Positions 24,000-33,648 of a stretch of DNA of 64,000 nucleotides are shown here, in pieces. The notes under the pieces were generated by a model. The model had not been told where the DNA came from. It made no database searches and worked only from the letters and a program-made list of their open reading frames with translations. A program made the position numbers and the translations under genes. Positions within the stretch are counted from its first letter, which is position 1. Each line of letters opens with the position of its first letter. The stretch spans positions 1 to 64,000 of the forward strand of contig NW_019775613.1 in assembly GCF_001039355.2 (NCBI RefSeq), in the 5' to 3' direction. Source of the stretch: Lingula anatina. Lineage: Eukaryota; Brachiopoda; Lingulata; Lingulida; Lingulidae.

Positions 24000-25562
24000 A
24001 CAGTAAATTTAAAAAGTTTCTTGATTATAATAATGAATGATGAGTACATTGAATGCGCTCAGTTGTATAGAAATTCATTTAATTGGACATACTGTATTTT
24101 TAAAATGAACTTTTATTATTGATTTTTAGGGCCAGTGGTTCCAGCAGCAGTAGAGAGAATTGGAAAGCTAGTCAAGGAACCTCCATCAGAACAGAGAGTG
24201 ATAGCACTAAACAGTGTGGCAAACCTACTGAAACTGAAGGTAACAAACTGGTAGAGAATGTATTACAATTTTTGTTTTGTTGTAGCTTAATTTAGACATA
24301 TTTTGTGAAATTATTTGAGTCTTTGTAAGTTAACAGTTTGATATAATATACAATGCAGAAAGTTTTTGTGAGTGAAATATTTTGTGCTTTTGACTTATCA
24401 TTTTTACTTTATATTTTTGGTTTTAAAGATCAGTGCTTTACCTATCACATAACTGACTTGTGGTTGAATTCATCAGACCCCCCCTCCCCTAAATTAGGAA
24501 AAAAGTTTTCATGTATGTAAAGAGCATGATTCCATTTATTTTCATACTCAAATGAACCTCTTCAATCATATTTACATGTATTTCCTATATATATATATAT
24601 ATATTGATGCATTGGGCAGCACTATTTATATATTTTACCAAGGACGTGATATTTGATCCAAATCCTGCCAATTAATTCCTAAAAACAATTGGGTTTCCTT
24701 TTCATAAGTACAGGCCAATGTGTTTAAGTTAGATTTTCACTTGAAAGCATTAATCTTTTTTAGTTCCTAAAGAAAATTTGGTTGCAATAGGTGCATTTTT
24801 GGGTGGATGAATCAGACATAATATGGTGCATTTAAAGGAAAGTTTTAATGGTGAATTTTAGTATGGAATCCTGTTTTTTTTTTTTAAATTTGTGAATCAG
24901 AATGGCAGAAGGAGCTATACATTTTTGTACTGAATATTTAACAGACAAAATTTGAAAGATTGCAATGTCTGCTGGTTAGAGTAATAAAATTATAAACATT
25001 GATGTAGAACATCGCATTTATTGACATCTTATTGTAAACTACTTATATGTCAGTATGATAGAAATTACCCCATGCCAAATTGAACTTACAGGACAACTAT
25101 GTAGAATTTCTATTTTAGTTTTTATTACCTCTGCCAATATATATATATATTTTTTTAAAAAAGGTACCAGACCAAACTGAAGAGTTACTCAATCTCACAG
25201 AATCTTGGTTCAGAAGAATCGCTCCAAAGCCCATGGAGGTTCTTCACAATATCACCCTGCAGCCTTTCACCGAGCTTAAGACTGCAGCATTGAATGTTTA
25301 CACTGTCGTGGCCGCCCAACCTTGGGGACAGCATATGTTTAAGGAACACCCTGGGTTTACAGAGTACCTCCTGGACCGATCAACAGAAACGACAAAGGAA
25401 GGAAAAGATGGAAAATTTGAGATTGTTAAAACTCTTGTTGAATCTCCTACGGCTGTGGAGATATTTGGTCAGCCATATTTCTTACGTCTTCGAACTTACC
25501 ACAAGGAAGGGCCTTATTATGTAAGGACTGAGTCTTCAGTGGCTTCGGAAGGAGACAACTAG
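14038..25562 (+). CDS. PSMD5: 26S proteasome non-ATPase regulatory subunit 5 (PSMD5/S5b)
   Basis: Eight exons: 14038-14222, 15225-15369, 15638-15770, 16580-16683, 19067-19319, 19718-19906, 24130-24239, 25164-25562; 505 aa against 504 for human PSMD5. This assembly chaperone binds the ATPase RPT1-RPT2 module of the 19S base and leaves before the mature 26S proteasome forms. It is an all-helical HEAT/ARM-type solenoid. The sequence shows repeated helical pairs and the characteristic C-terminus: PYFLRLRTYHKEGPYYV, then a short acidic tail. Start: ATG 14038, giving MAGDGSM; a TTG-initiated extension upstream was not used. Exon 4 is preceded by three decaying copies of its own 5' part, and only the fourth copy (16580) is open through to a donor. 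Two introns hold antisense genes. Exon 8 has a weak, A-rich acceptor just after a duplicated block. Polyadenylation signals follow near 25796. Confidence 0.93.
14523..14789. mobile_element. Palindromic MITE, family B, with a nested CCTATAGGA-repeat insert
   Basis: Ends are inverted copies: TTTGTAGATCGATCCAACTC at the left matches the reverse complement of the right end with two mismatches over 22 bp. The middle (about 14651-14735) is a run of tcctataggatcctatagg units that looks like a second palindromic element. Intron 1 of PSMD5. Confidence 0.6.
15790..16001. mobile_element. Palindromic MITE, family A, copy 1
   Basis: Termini attc(a/c)cagagcttttaga and tctaatctctggaaatgggg, inner arms ggggagtctcactag and agcgtgaacccccaggg. 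Lies in PSMD5 intron 3. The family has seven members in this window and no coding capacity. Confidence 0.75.
16331..16658 (+). repeat. 82-bp tandem repeat: three pseudo-copies of the PSMD5 exon 4 start plus the real one
   Basis: Four near-identical units begin (at CAG) at 16331, 16413, 16495 and 16577, period 82 bp. Each holds a pyrimidine tract, an AG acceptor and the first ~60 coding bases of exon 4. Units 1 and 3 hit TAA right after the LEKL codons. Unit 2 reads on to a TAG at the next unit. Only unit 4 continues to a good donor (16684). Unit 4 differs at one codon, ATA instead of ATG. None of the extra units has its own donor. Confidence 0.93.
16965..17810 (-). CDS. Single-exon NHL-repeat protein nested antisense in a PSMD5 intron
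   Basis: An uninterrupted ORF of 281 aa starting at ATG 17810. It consists of about five NHL/six-bladed-propeller repeats, e.g. YPSGVCTDGHGHIFIADQ then KPLSVAIDSEGHIVVADQ, ending YW-stop. This resembles the C-terminal NHL half of TRIM2/3/71-type proteins, but no RING, B-box or coiled coil precedes it here. Propellers of this type bind RNA or protein. It lies wholly inside the PSMD5 intron between exons 4 and 5, on the opposite strand. The lack of introns in an intron-rich neighbourhood suggests a retrocopy, or a last exon whose upstream exons I cannot find. The open frame without any stop argues it is maintained or recent. A TATAAAAG sequence touches the ATG. Confidence 0.72.
   Translation of the reverse strand: MSRPKLLKASATRSSDKAFYSYAMATDHTGSRIYVREGNEKSCSVLELLRGSNGQFKTCIPATTGGYHNMAVSDSGHIYLSDSVDKDLKVYSPTGVLSNSFGGHTLQKPGPLTISKQGHVLVYDKQHRSVFSFSPDGGHVVKVVHINKDITPFCLTVDRENENILLTDHDHHCFYALSLDTGQVVFSHGTPGRSGSSNTQLYYPSGVCTDGHGHIFIADQCNKRVVMLSLNGQFIKHLLNEMDGLRKPLSVAIDSEGHIVVADQFKNQDRWAYALKTFQYW
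20457..22507 (-). CDS. Secreted short-chain collagen C4-type head-domain protein, without collagen repeat
   Basis: Four exons in transcript order: 22370-22507, 21696-21846, 21272-21346, 20457-20950; 285 aa. The start ATG 22507 gives a signal peptide (MKQRSIVILFVCSFLLF). An acidic stretch and a charged helical segment with one NVT sequon follow. The head domain has the marks I know from sponge and mollusc short-chain collagen C4-like proteins: GGTTYIRWGRTSCP, NFLCLPHHPEWG, CPAGWTIEYNGYIMA, EYVCVD, and the terminal CPNYVAGRELVCVVCTK. It probably acts outside the cell as matrix or lectin-like protein. No Gly-X-Y repeat is present, so a collagen name would mislead. The intron after exon 3 uses a GC donor (aatg|gcaagt), and phase 1 is kept across it. 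The gene lies antisense in the PSMD5 intron between exons 6 and 7. Confidence 0.82.
22598..23133 (+). repeat. Duplicated ~530-bp block, copy 1
   Basis: Closely matches 24615-25137 over its length, in the same orientation, with small indels and substitutions. It starts about 90 bp upstream of the C4-type gene's ATG and so may contain its promoter. Its right end is the first bases of a dispersed TIR element. Confidence 0.88.
23116..23342. mobile_element. Small TIR element (acctccgccaagg ends)
   Basis: Begins attacctccgccaagg and ends ccttggtggaggtctgcgct, so the first ~13 bases are inverted at the end. The interior has a gtttgtctgtctgtc run and no coding capacity. I recall similar sequence as a widespread repeat in marine animals; the family name is uncertain. 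Confidence 0.55.
23935..23994. repeat. AT microsatellite
   Basis: About 60-bp AT run in the PSMD5 intron before exon 7. Confidence 0.95.
24615..25137 (+). repeat. Duplicated ~530-bp block, copy 2
   Basis: Second copy of 22598-23133. It ends 26 bp before PSMD5 exon 8 and replaces the normal polypyrimidine tract with AT repeats and an A-rich acceptor. Confidence 0.88.
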
Positions 25563-27826
25563 CTTTATTGAACTGCTTTCCATTATCAGCTTGGTTATCG
25601 AAATTATTTGAAAAACAAAGCTGAAACTTTTTCCAATACGTTTATTCTGGAATTTTTGATAAACACCAAAGTTCATAATAACAGTTCTGATAAAAGACCA
25701 GAAAGCATGGATAGAACCATTGATATCTCCAGTGAAACTTCTGGATTTAATGAATTTATATAGACAACTTTTATGTCAGTATATTCCAAAGAAATATAAT
25801 AAAAGTGTATTTCTCTTAATATACATTTTATTGAAGTTTGGAAAAAAAATTAATAAAAAACAAGATAACCAAATATTCATTAAAATGCACAAGGACATCT
25901 GTGATAGTTGTTTTTGCAAGTTAAATAAAATGTTGTTTGGGATTGTGCTTTCTGTAAGCTGTAAGTATAAAATTTCTGTACATATAGGCTTTCTTGGGAT
26001 TTTCATACGCTTTTCCCAAATAATGGACTTGACTATTTAAAAGAAAAATTGTATTATCACAGATATAAGTACATGTATGTTTCAACCTGGAACTAAGAAG
26101 AAGACACATTTCAGTGTAGATTAATTTGATCAGCAGCTCTTGACAAGGACATTCTGTACGTCACTGTAATAACTTGAGTGTATAACATTCATTAATGAAA
26201 AAAAAAAAAAAAAAAACGGAAAAAATTCAGACATGGAGAGAGTGCCTGTCCAATTAGTCTTGGCTGCTTGAAATGCCAGAGGACCTATAAGATTTTTCAT
26301 ATCCCTGGTCCTCTGGACTGACAAGGTTTATGTGAAAATACAATACATAATAATAATAATAATAAATAACATGTAAACATAGACTAACGAGAACAAAATA
26401 TTTAGTTCGGACCAGCTCAGAACTGGGAGGACCTGCACATTTCTTGTACTGTAGTGCAGGTTCTCTGGACCATTAGTATCTCCTAAAATTCACTTAAGTT
26501 CACTGTGTTCTTTGGCTTGTAAAGTACATTGTAATTGCAGTTTGATTGCTTTATGACAATACTTAAAAAAATATATATATTTATACTTTCAATTCTCTCA
26601 GAGTCAGTAAATAGGAAATACTCCAAGAAAATGCTCTGTAAAACATGTAAGGGGTGGTTAAAAGGATCATCAGCGATACATAATTTTGCACCAATAAAAT
26701 AACCATTGCATGCTGAATATGACGTACAATGCACTTGACATGTTACATCACTTGTATTGAGGAAATTAGGGCATGTTTACAACTATGGAATATTTTATGT
26801 CATATTTAACTTTTTAATAATGTTTTTAGTATATACATTATAAGAAAATACACCACACCTTAAAAGAGGCCTATATGCAAAAAGTTGTACACAAAGTGGC
26901 CTATATAATGGGATCAACCAATGAATGTGGAAAAATGTTTGTGAGGACCAGTCACAAACATTTATCTACTGTACCACCCCAACCATTACCCACCTTGTGA
27001 TATATCTTACTGGTAATACCATTATTTTAAGCTCCACTACACTGGATTTAATCTCAAATTCTGGAATAACATAAAACTATAAAAATATATACTATTAACA
27101 CCTATACAATGATATGTTAGACACCATTTATGGAAATATATGACATAAGAATGTAATAAAAGCAGTAACAACTTTATGAGAGACTGGAACATAAGCCCAG
27201 AATTTTTAGCCATTTCTTTCAAACTAGAGGCCATATAAAACTTTGTAATACAATACTACCTCATAGTGCATTAAGTAAGTTTTATCTTGAGTTTTGGAAC
27301 AGCCTCTAAAATCTACATGTACAGCAAGGTCTGTTTGCACTCAACATGTTTTCATATATCTTGATCTGAGCGGCATCAGTTAGGTAACGAACACTCCTTT
27401 CTCCAGTTGCAGAGGTGCTTTAATGTTCCTTACCTAAAATAATAACATAAAATGAAGACAAAATATTGAAACGAGTTGCAGCACAGCTTCTGTTACAAAA
27501 TAATGTTCTTAACATTTTTACCTTAACTTAATTTATACAGTTAATAGCAAAATTGTCATATATTTATATTTACTAGTAAGCCATATAATATTTATCATTC
27601 ACAAAACTCCTTTTATTTTTTTATTTTAATCCCCAATAAATGCCTTTGAACTGAATATCAGTTACGATTTCCACTGAATGTGGACACTGCTAATGATTCT
27701 AATCTGTCCTGAAATATTTACTCGTAATGAAAAAATTAATAAGGAAAAGAAATATATAAATAAATAAAAAGAAAGAAACCGTAATACTTTGTAAAAACAA
27801 AAATTCACCTTGTGTTACCTCAGAAA
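25563..27826. other. Convergent 3' region of PSMD5 and the CARD/death-domain gene
   Basis: Contains several AATAAA signals for PSMD5 on the plus strand (near 25796 and 25924). A pair of 10-bp inverted arms (ccagaggacc / ggtcctctgg) lies at about 26276-26315. A phase-independent splice donor just after the death-domain stop (27819, minus) could allow a 3'UTR intron. No coding exon is seen. Confidence 0.5.
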
Positions 27827-28638
27827 TCATAAACCCATCAGCAGTGATGCACATCTCTCGTGACCAATGGCAAGTAAAATCTCGTGCAACTTGCCCACTG
27901 TGGCATCCATCTTTTTCTCCCAACAAGCCAAAACTTTCTCGAACGGCCGCCTCTCACTCTGCGCCCACAGTGCAATAAGATTCTGGTAATTTTCTATACC
28001 CATCAGTTCAGCTGCCAGTCTCCAATCTTTTCCTAAAAATAACATGTAAAATACTAGGGCAAGTCAATAAATAACCAGCCTAACACATCTGGTTATTTAT
28101 TGACTCGCCCTCGTATCTATCTTTAATCTCTCTCTCTCTGTGTTTGTTAAATTGACACATCTCAGTACTATCTGATACTGTTAGTACTGCAACATCTTAC
28201 TCAGTATACAAATAAAGTTTTATATTAATTTTTTTTAGTTTGCATTCTGCCGAGTCACTATTCCACATCATTACAAAATTTTTACTGCCAATACGCGAAA
28301 TAATGTGTTGTACATGACAAATATGTGAGAGCTGATAAAAGCATTTAAGATAACGAGCCAATACATCAATGCACTTGAACAATAAACAGGCGACAATGTG
28401 GTAAGAAAGGATGGGTTTAATAGGTCTATTTCTGTGGAAATACAAACAATGAAAGTAAGTGATTTGACATGTGTGTCATTAATTTGATGATTTGAACAAT
28501 GATCAACTGAAGCAAAAAAGCTACTGACCATCGTCACTTGTAATGCTGACATGGCAGACAATTTCATTTATCTTAGAAAATGGAACTTGTGATATATGCA
28601 GCTCAGCTTGCTCAAGTTTCTTCTTTGACTCTGAAATG

Positions 28639-28687
<49 letters not shown>

Positions 28688-31600
28688 GTACTGATACATA
28701 TAGCTTTCTTTTCATTTAAACTATGAAACACTGATTAAAATTGTGTCATTTTTTATTTAAAAAAATATTTATATATATATGTTATCAAAATTTTCATTTG
28801 TTATAACCCCAAAGTTTAAAAAAAAACTACCTGTAGGGCAAATCAGATGATTCAACAATTTATTTTATAACAGTAAATGCTGCTAATATGCAAAGCCTTC
28901 AAAAGCACTTTGTTGGTTTGTTGTTTCCACACCTTTGTCAAATGGTTTTTGATCTTTTGTTGACTCTAATGGCTGACTAATGAAAGATTGCAGCAGGTCT
29001 GCCAAATCTCTTCGATTGCAAGTCACCAAAGCTGTTATCAGTAGTCCGAGATCTGTCTTTGGAGATACAGCATCCACTGCCTCAAGGACTTCTTTGATAT
29101 TTTTCTCACCCTTAAAGTATTTTTAAAAATTATCATTTACATTTTTATCTTGTTAAATTTATTTTCCTTGCTTCTCTAATTTTTGAAGGTCTTAATTTTG
29201 TTTTTCATGAGTCACTATTTAATCGTTAAAGAGAGGTACTCTAATAATTTCAAGGTTCACCCTTTGAAAACTAAAGAGAAGTACTCTAATGGTCTTTAAA
29301 AATATGGAATCGGCTGTTTCAAGGACTTATTTGAGATTCAATTCATCCCTGCTATATTAAAACTGATAATTTACATATGTGACTTTTTTCCTTTTCCTTT
29401 CAGAACTAAACAATATTTAATGAAGTAGAATCAGTAAGTCTAATTATGAAGGACAACAAAATTCCAGCTGTACATGGATGCTCTCTTCCAGTACCTTAAA
29501 CACATGCTTGGCAAAGGCGCTGATATTAAGGTTGTTCGAAAATGTTTCCAACTCTTCCTCTGTCATCATGGGCAATGCAGCCAGGTCTTTATATGCAGCA
29601 GGATTTGAAGAAAAATCCAAACCAAAATATTCAGTTGTAGCTGAAGCACCCTCTGCGCTTTCTGTAGGAAACAAAATGAATTGTGCAAACTTTTAAAGAT
29701 GCATTTGAAGTCAAGTTTCTGTCACAAAACCCAACCAAACCCTTCCATACCATTTCAAATAGCATAACTTAAAGAAATGCCAAAGACGCCATTCCGACAG
29801 ATTTAGATCGATCTGTCTGGATCAACCTAACTCCCTGGGGGTTCACGCTAAATTGCTGTCAGCCGAGCATGCACTATAGTTAATTACCTCCTTACAGCTT
29901 TTGGTAGGCAGGACAGACATTTAAGCTGGTTAAGCTGACACCAATCTAGTGAGACTCCCCAGGGGGATATCTATAGATCGTTCTAAACATCTGTGGGAAT
30001 GCAGTCAAAAAGCATTTCTTATTTTTTGAAGAATGATATTTGAATTAATATTTTCTGCTTTCTTTCTGTGCCATATAACGTATATTACCCTTAGTCCTTT
30101 TCGGCAACTCATAAGAATAACTGTGATATTGTGCTAACAGGAGTAATGCATAATACAGATCAATTTGGCAGACTTTTACGAACTGGAGGGATGGATAAGT
30201 AGGTCAATAAAGGCCAGAAATATAAAGGTGTTGTTTTTAAAGCTCTTAAATAGTTGCTTAAGTGATTAAATTTTTCCCTTGATATGCTGACTTTATTCTT
30301 GTTTATTTGAGTCATACACGTGTAAGAAACTAGTAGATTCTGAAGTGGTTTTGTATGCATTATAGTAAAACCAAGATGATCATATTAATTTGTTTCTTGT
30401 GTCTCAAATTATTGACTTTATTTAGGTGCAAATCAAAAGGCAATCAATTTATATGGGTTCACTTACAGACACTGACACAGACTAGTGCATGCATAAACAA
30501 AGGTACAGACACAGAAACCCAATTAATTCATGAGTAGATTAATAATAATCTTAAATCAAATTGACTGTACTAGTACCTCGAACATGGGGCTGCTCTCCAA
30601 ATGTGGGCTGTTCTGTGATCATTCCGGGCCCTGCACTCTCCAATACAGGCACCTTCAGTTCATCCATCTTTGTCACGTCCTCAACCATAGTATCAGGGCT
30701 GCTGCTGGTGACAGAGTCATCTTGGAGATTGGCATCTCCAGGTTGTTGTGATCTTGAAATCCCTGGCTGGTGCAGGCCTGAAAAAAAAAAAGTATTCACA
30801 AGAATGTCCTGTTGGGGGGAGGGGGGGGGGTGATCCATTTGTCAGAATATAAAACCATCAATTTCTCATTAAATAAAACTTTATTCATATCTCATTGAAA
30901 ATGCAGGAAATAACAGCTGAAAATCACAAATCACTGAGAAAAATGGGATAGAGGAAAAAGGCACATTTAGAGATACAGGAATGGGAGTTTTCACAGATCA
31001 TGACTATAAAAATACAAACGTTTCATGCATCTTGGGAAATAAAAAGTGGCTTTCACGGGTAACAGAAATACCCAATGGGATTCTCTCAGTCACAATGTGT
31101 CATGTATGACATTATTTACTGTATATTGAGTCCAAAATTAATTGCATACATGTAGTCTGTAATTCATTCAGTTTATTTTCACTTGTTCTATAATTGCTAT
31201 ATATATATATATATTTTTTTTTTATACTCAAATGGTATGGAACTTGAATCAAATAATTCTTTTAGTGCATATCAAATTTAATTCTGTGCATAGGGTACGT
31301 GTTGATAATTTAACTAATTATAAGGGGGTACAGGTTTGAAATAATTTGTGGTATATTTTGTGTGATAAAACATTTCATTGGTCATTCTGGATAGATGACT
31401 TATCTGCATGGTGAATCATTATCCTCCATGCAGTATAGCCTCCAGTTTACAAATACTAATGCAATACAGTACCAATGCATGTGGCAAAATAAAGGACTTT
31501 TAATCAAACACAGTGCTGTGTTCTGAGATCATAACTCCGGCTACTATGCATGATGCACAGTGCATACCCTATATATACAAGTATATACTAGTATACACAT

Positions 31601-32452
31601 GCAACTATTTCGATCCATCATATTACCTGCCCTCAGTAACTCCACAAGATGCATAAGCCCAAGGTCTTCCAATGCACCGATGAAGACTTCAAATGCCCAT
31701 GGTTCCTTTGTCATTAAACACTGTAGCAGGATCCTGGATCTTTCTGAAGCAGTGACTCCATCTAGTATCTGTTTCTCATCCTCTGAAGTAAAAACCTGAA
31801 AAATTATATTCATTTATTATCATAAATTTGTTTTATGATTTCAACTACATGTGAAAATATTGAAATGTTTATGCTTTCATTCCTAACTGACAGACAACAG
31901 ATTCTTTTTAAAAATTTAAATGTTTATCAAATGTTGACATCAAAAATCTTTTTATGTGAGGAAAAATGACCAGATTGGGAAAGACCTTACAGATGAAATA
32001 CTTCCTTGTACCCCATGAAAAAGCAGCACCAAAAGTTTTTTCACAGTAAATAAAACACATATTAAAATTTCTGTGACTGAATGTAAACCCCTAAACTTAT
32101 GCTTGGAAATCCCCGTAAGTGAAAGTGTGAGCCGTGGTAATTAAAAAAAGAAAATTCCCTAAAGGTGACAACTCAGCCAACAGTACAACTAATCCATGTC
32201 AATATTTGTTAGATTTTTCTAACGTCTGGAGAGTCGAGTGGCATTGCAATATTCACGACTGGAAAGCCCCTGGGTTATAGACAAGATAAGTGTGTACAGT
32301 AGATGCGAATAAAATCAATTGCATGTGTGATTCACATCATAAAGTAATGCTTTACTTACATTGCTCATCCGATAGAGAACTCGATGTGGCTCCAGGTGCT
32401 TGCATAAGATTTCTTCGTTTATCTGGATGAGATTACGAAACTGATCTGACAT
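27827..32452 (-). CDS. CARD plus death-domain adaptor protein
   Basis: Seven exons in transcript order: 32360-32452, 31627-31795, 30577-30777, 29495-29661, 28933-29110, 28529-28630, 27827-28032; 371 aa, stop TGA. Residues ~5-87 form a CARD: helix 1 NEEILCKHL, then FTSEDEKQIL, SERSRILLQCL, AFEVFIGALEDLG and HLVELL. A Ser/Pro/Gln-rich linker follows (88-155). Residues ~185-255 (EEELETFSNNLN to RRDLADLLQSFI) look helical and could be a divergent third death fold. Residues ~285-369 are a death domain with the hallmark KDWRLAAELMG, LIALW, and a terminal helix LHEILLAIGHERCASLL. CARD and DD together recall CRADD/RAIDD, which is about 200 aa and has no middle region. The likely role is scaffolding in apoptosis or innate immunity in the cytosol. 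Start MSDQF is the only ATG; an upstream open extension starts at TTG. The exon 5 donor (gtgtgg) is weak. It lies head to head with the EF-hand/deoxyribosyltransferase-like gene. Confidence 0.82.
28051..28117. mobile_element. Minimal mariner-like palindrome
   Basis: Two 23-bp inverted arms (agggc(a/g)agtcaataaataac...) separated by about 10 bp and flanked by TA dinucleotides. This looks like paired Tc1/mariner terminal repeats with almost no interior. Last intron of the CARD/death-domain gene. Confidence 0.6.
28640..28685. repeat. AT microsatellite
   Basis: AT run immediately upstream (minus sense) of exon 6 of the CARD/death-domain gene. Confidence 0.95.
29789..30006. mobile_element. Palindromic MITE, family A, copy 2
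   Basis: Begins gccattccgacagatttaga and ends atctgtgggaatgcagtc, with the family inner arms ctccctgggggttcacgcta and ctagtgagactccccag. Intron 3 of the CARD/death-domain gene. Confidence 0.75.
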
Positions 32453-32814
32453 CTCCGAAGTTCTAAAAGAAAACCGATCAGAAAACCACGCAGTGTAAGC
32501 AGTCGGAGTCAGTGGCAATGATGGGAATTCCTTCAATGGGAATTCCCGTCAACGAAAACGAGGCAAAATACGTCATTGCTATTTTTGTCTATTTTAAGTG
32601 CCCTCTATTTCACATATATTTATCCTCAGGAAGGAAGAAAGTGACCAGAGGAGACATGATCCGCGTTCGTGTATTTGTTGTGAATTAAGAGGTCATCTTT
32701 CTATTCTTTCACACCAAATTTTCTATTTATTCGAAACGACAATCCCAGCACTCCATCTGTAAGAAAAGTCCCCGGATGATAACACAGCAAGACGATGGTT
32801 GGAGCGGAGCGAAG
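32453..32814. promoter_or_regulatory. Bidirectional promoter between the CARD/DD and EF-hand/deoxyribosyltransferase-like genes
   Basis: Only 362 bp separate the two divergent start codons, so leaders and promoters must overlap or share elements. It contains twin kappaB-type motifs (listed separately) and a CRE/ATF-like tacgtcat at 32569-32576. No TATA box is evident on either strand. Confidence 0.65.
32523..32547. promoter_or_regulatory. Tandem NF-kappaB-type sites
   Basis: GGGAATTCCT at 32523-32532 matches 9 of 10 consensus positions (GGGRNWYYCC). GGGAATTCCC at 32538-32547 is a perfect palindromic match. The sites are 15 bp apart and sit 71-95 bp upstream of the CARD/DD start codon. Function is inferred from the motif only. 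Confidence 0.55.
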
Positions 32815-32818
32815 ATGA
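32795..32818 (+). promoter_or_regulatory. Seven-codon uORF overlapping the main start codon
   Basis: ATG in strong context (A at -3, G at +4) runs seven codons to TGA, which overlaps the main ATG at 32815 as ATGA. This could lower translation or support reinitiation of the EF-hand/deoxyribosyltransferase-like gene. Whether it lies in the mRNA is unknown. Confidence 0.4.
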
Positions 32819-33589
32819 CGAGCTTCTTTTCAAGTCTTTTAAATAAACTTTTACCAGCTAGGAGAGCAACCAGCTATGCGGAAGCGAAAGAAAACCAAGT
32901 CTTCGTTTACGGAGAAAAGACTAAGTAGGTATTGCAGTTAATTAAGAGGGTCAGTAGAGCTGAGATTGGGAGACTCGTTCCATGACTTTCAAGCTTTGCA
33001 TTGACGTACACGTAAGACTGTATCCGCCGGTGTATATAAGTTTTTGCTTTTAAAAAATGTTTGCGTTCTTGATGCAGTGATCAATGGCATTTATAAAGGA
33101 GATCAGTTTATGAAATATGCATTTCGAGTATTAACTCGATAAATTTGCTCATTAACATCATAATTATTGTCTCGATTAGATGTGTCAAGCTATGATTTAT
33201 TTGAACGTAGCTCCCATTAATAAAACTGTGAAGCCGGCTGTCTTGACAATAAAGACATCGAACGCATTTATATCAACGTAGCAAGCACGAATATAGGTGA
33301 TAGAAATGATTTTTATCAAGTTTCCAACTCGTTGATGCCACTAGTTTTAGCGTGCAAATTATATGATATTTTATCGCTGGGTATTTAATTTGTGAAGTAG
33401 ATTTTTTTGCTTGGTTTGTCAGCCCTTTGGACGAAAGATTTTCTATATATTTTTTTCTTTTCTATCTATAACTTAGTTTGCCAACAGTTAAGTTAGTTTG
33501 TTAGTTTGCCAACAGTCAACTGAGATTCTAAAGGATTTTAAGCAACATGAGATTATTTATTTTAAAAATTAATTGACCAATTATTATTA

Positions 33590-33648
<59 letters not shown>

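Noticed and set aside
23804-24122. ORFs with IYIYIY runs
   Set aside because: Translation of an AT microsatellite.
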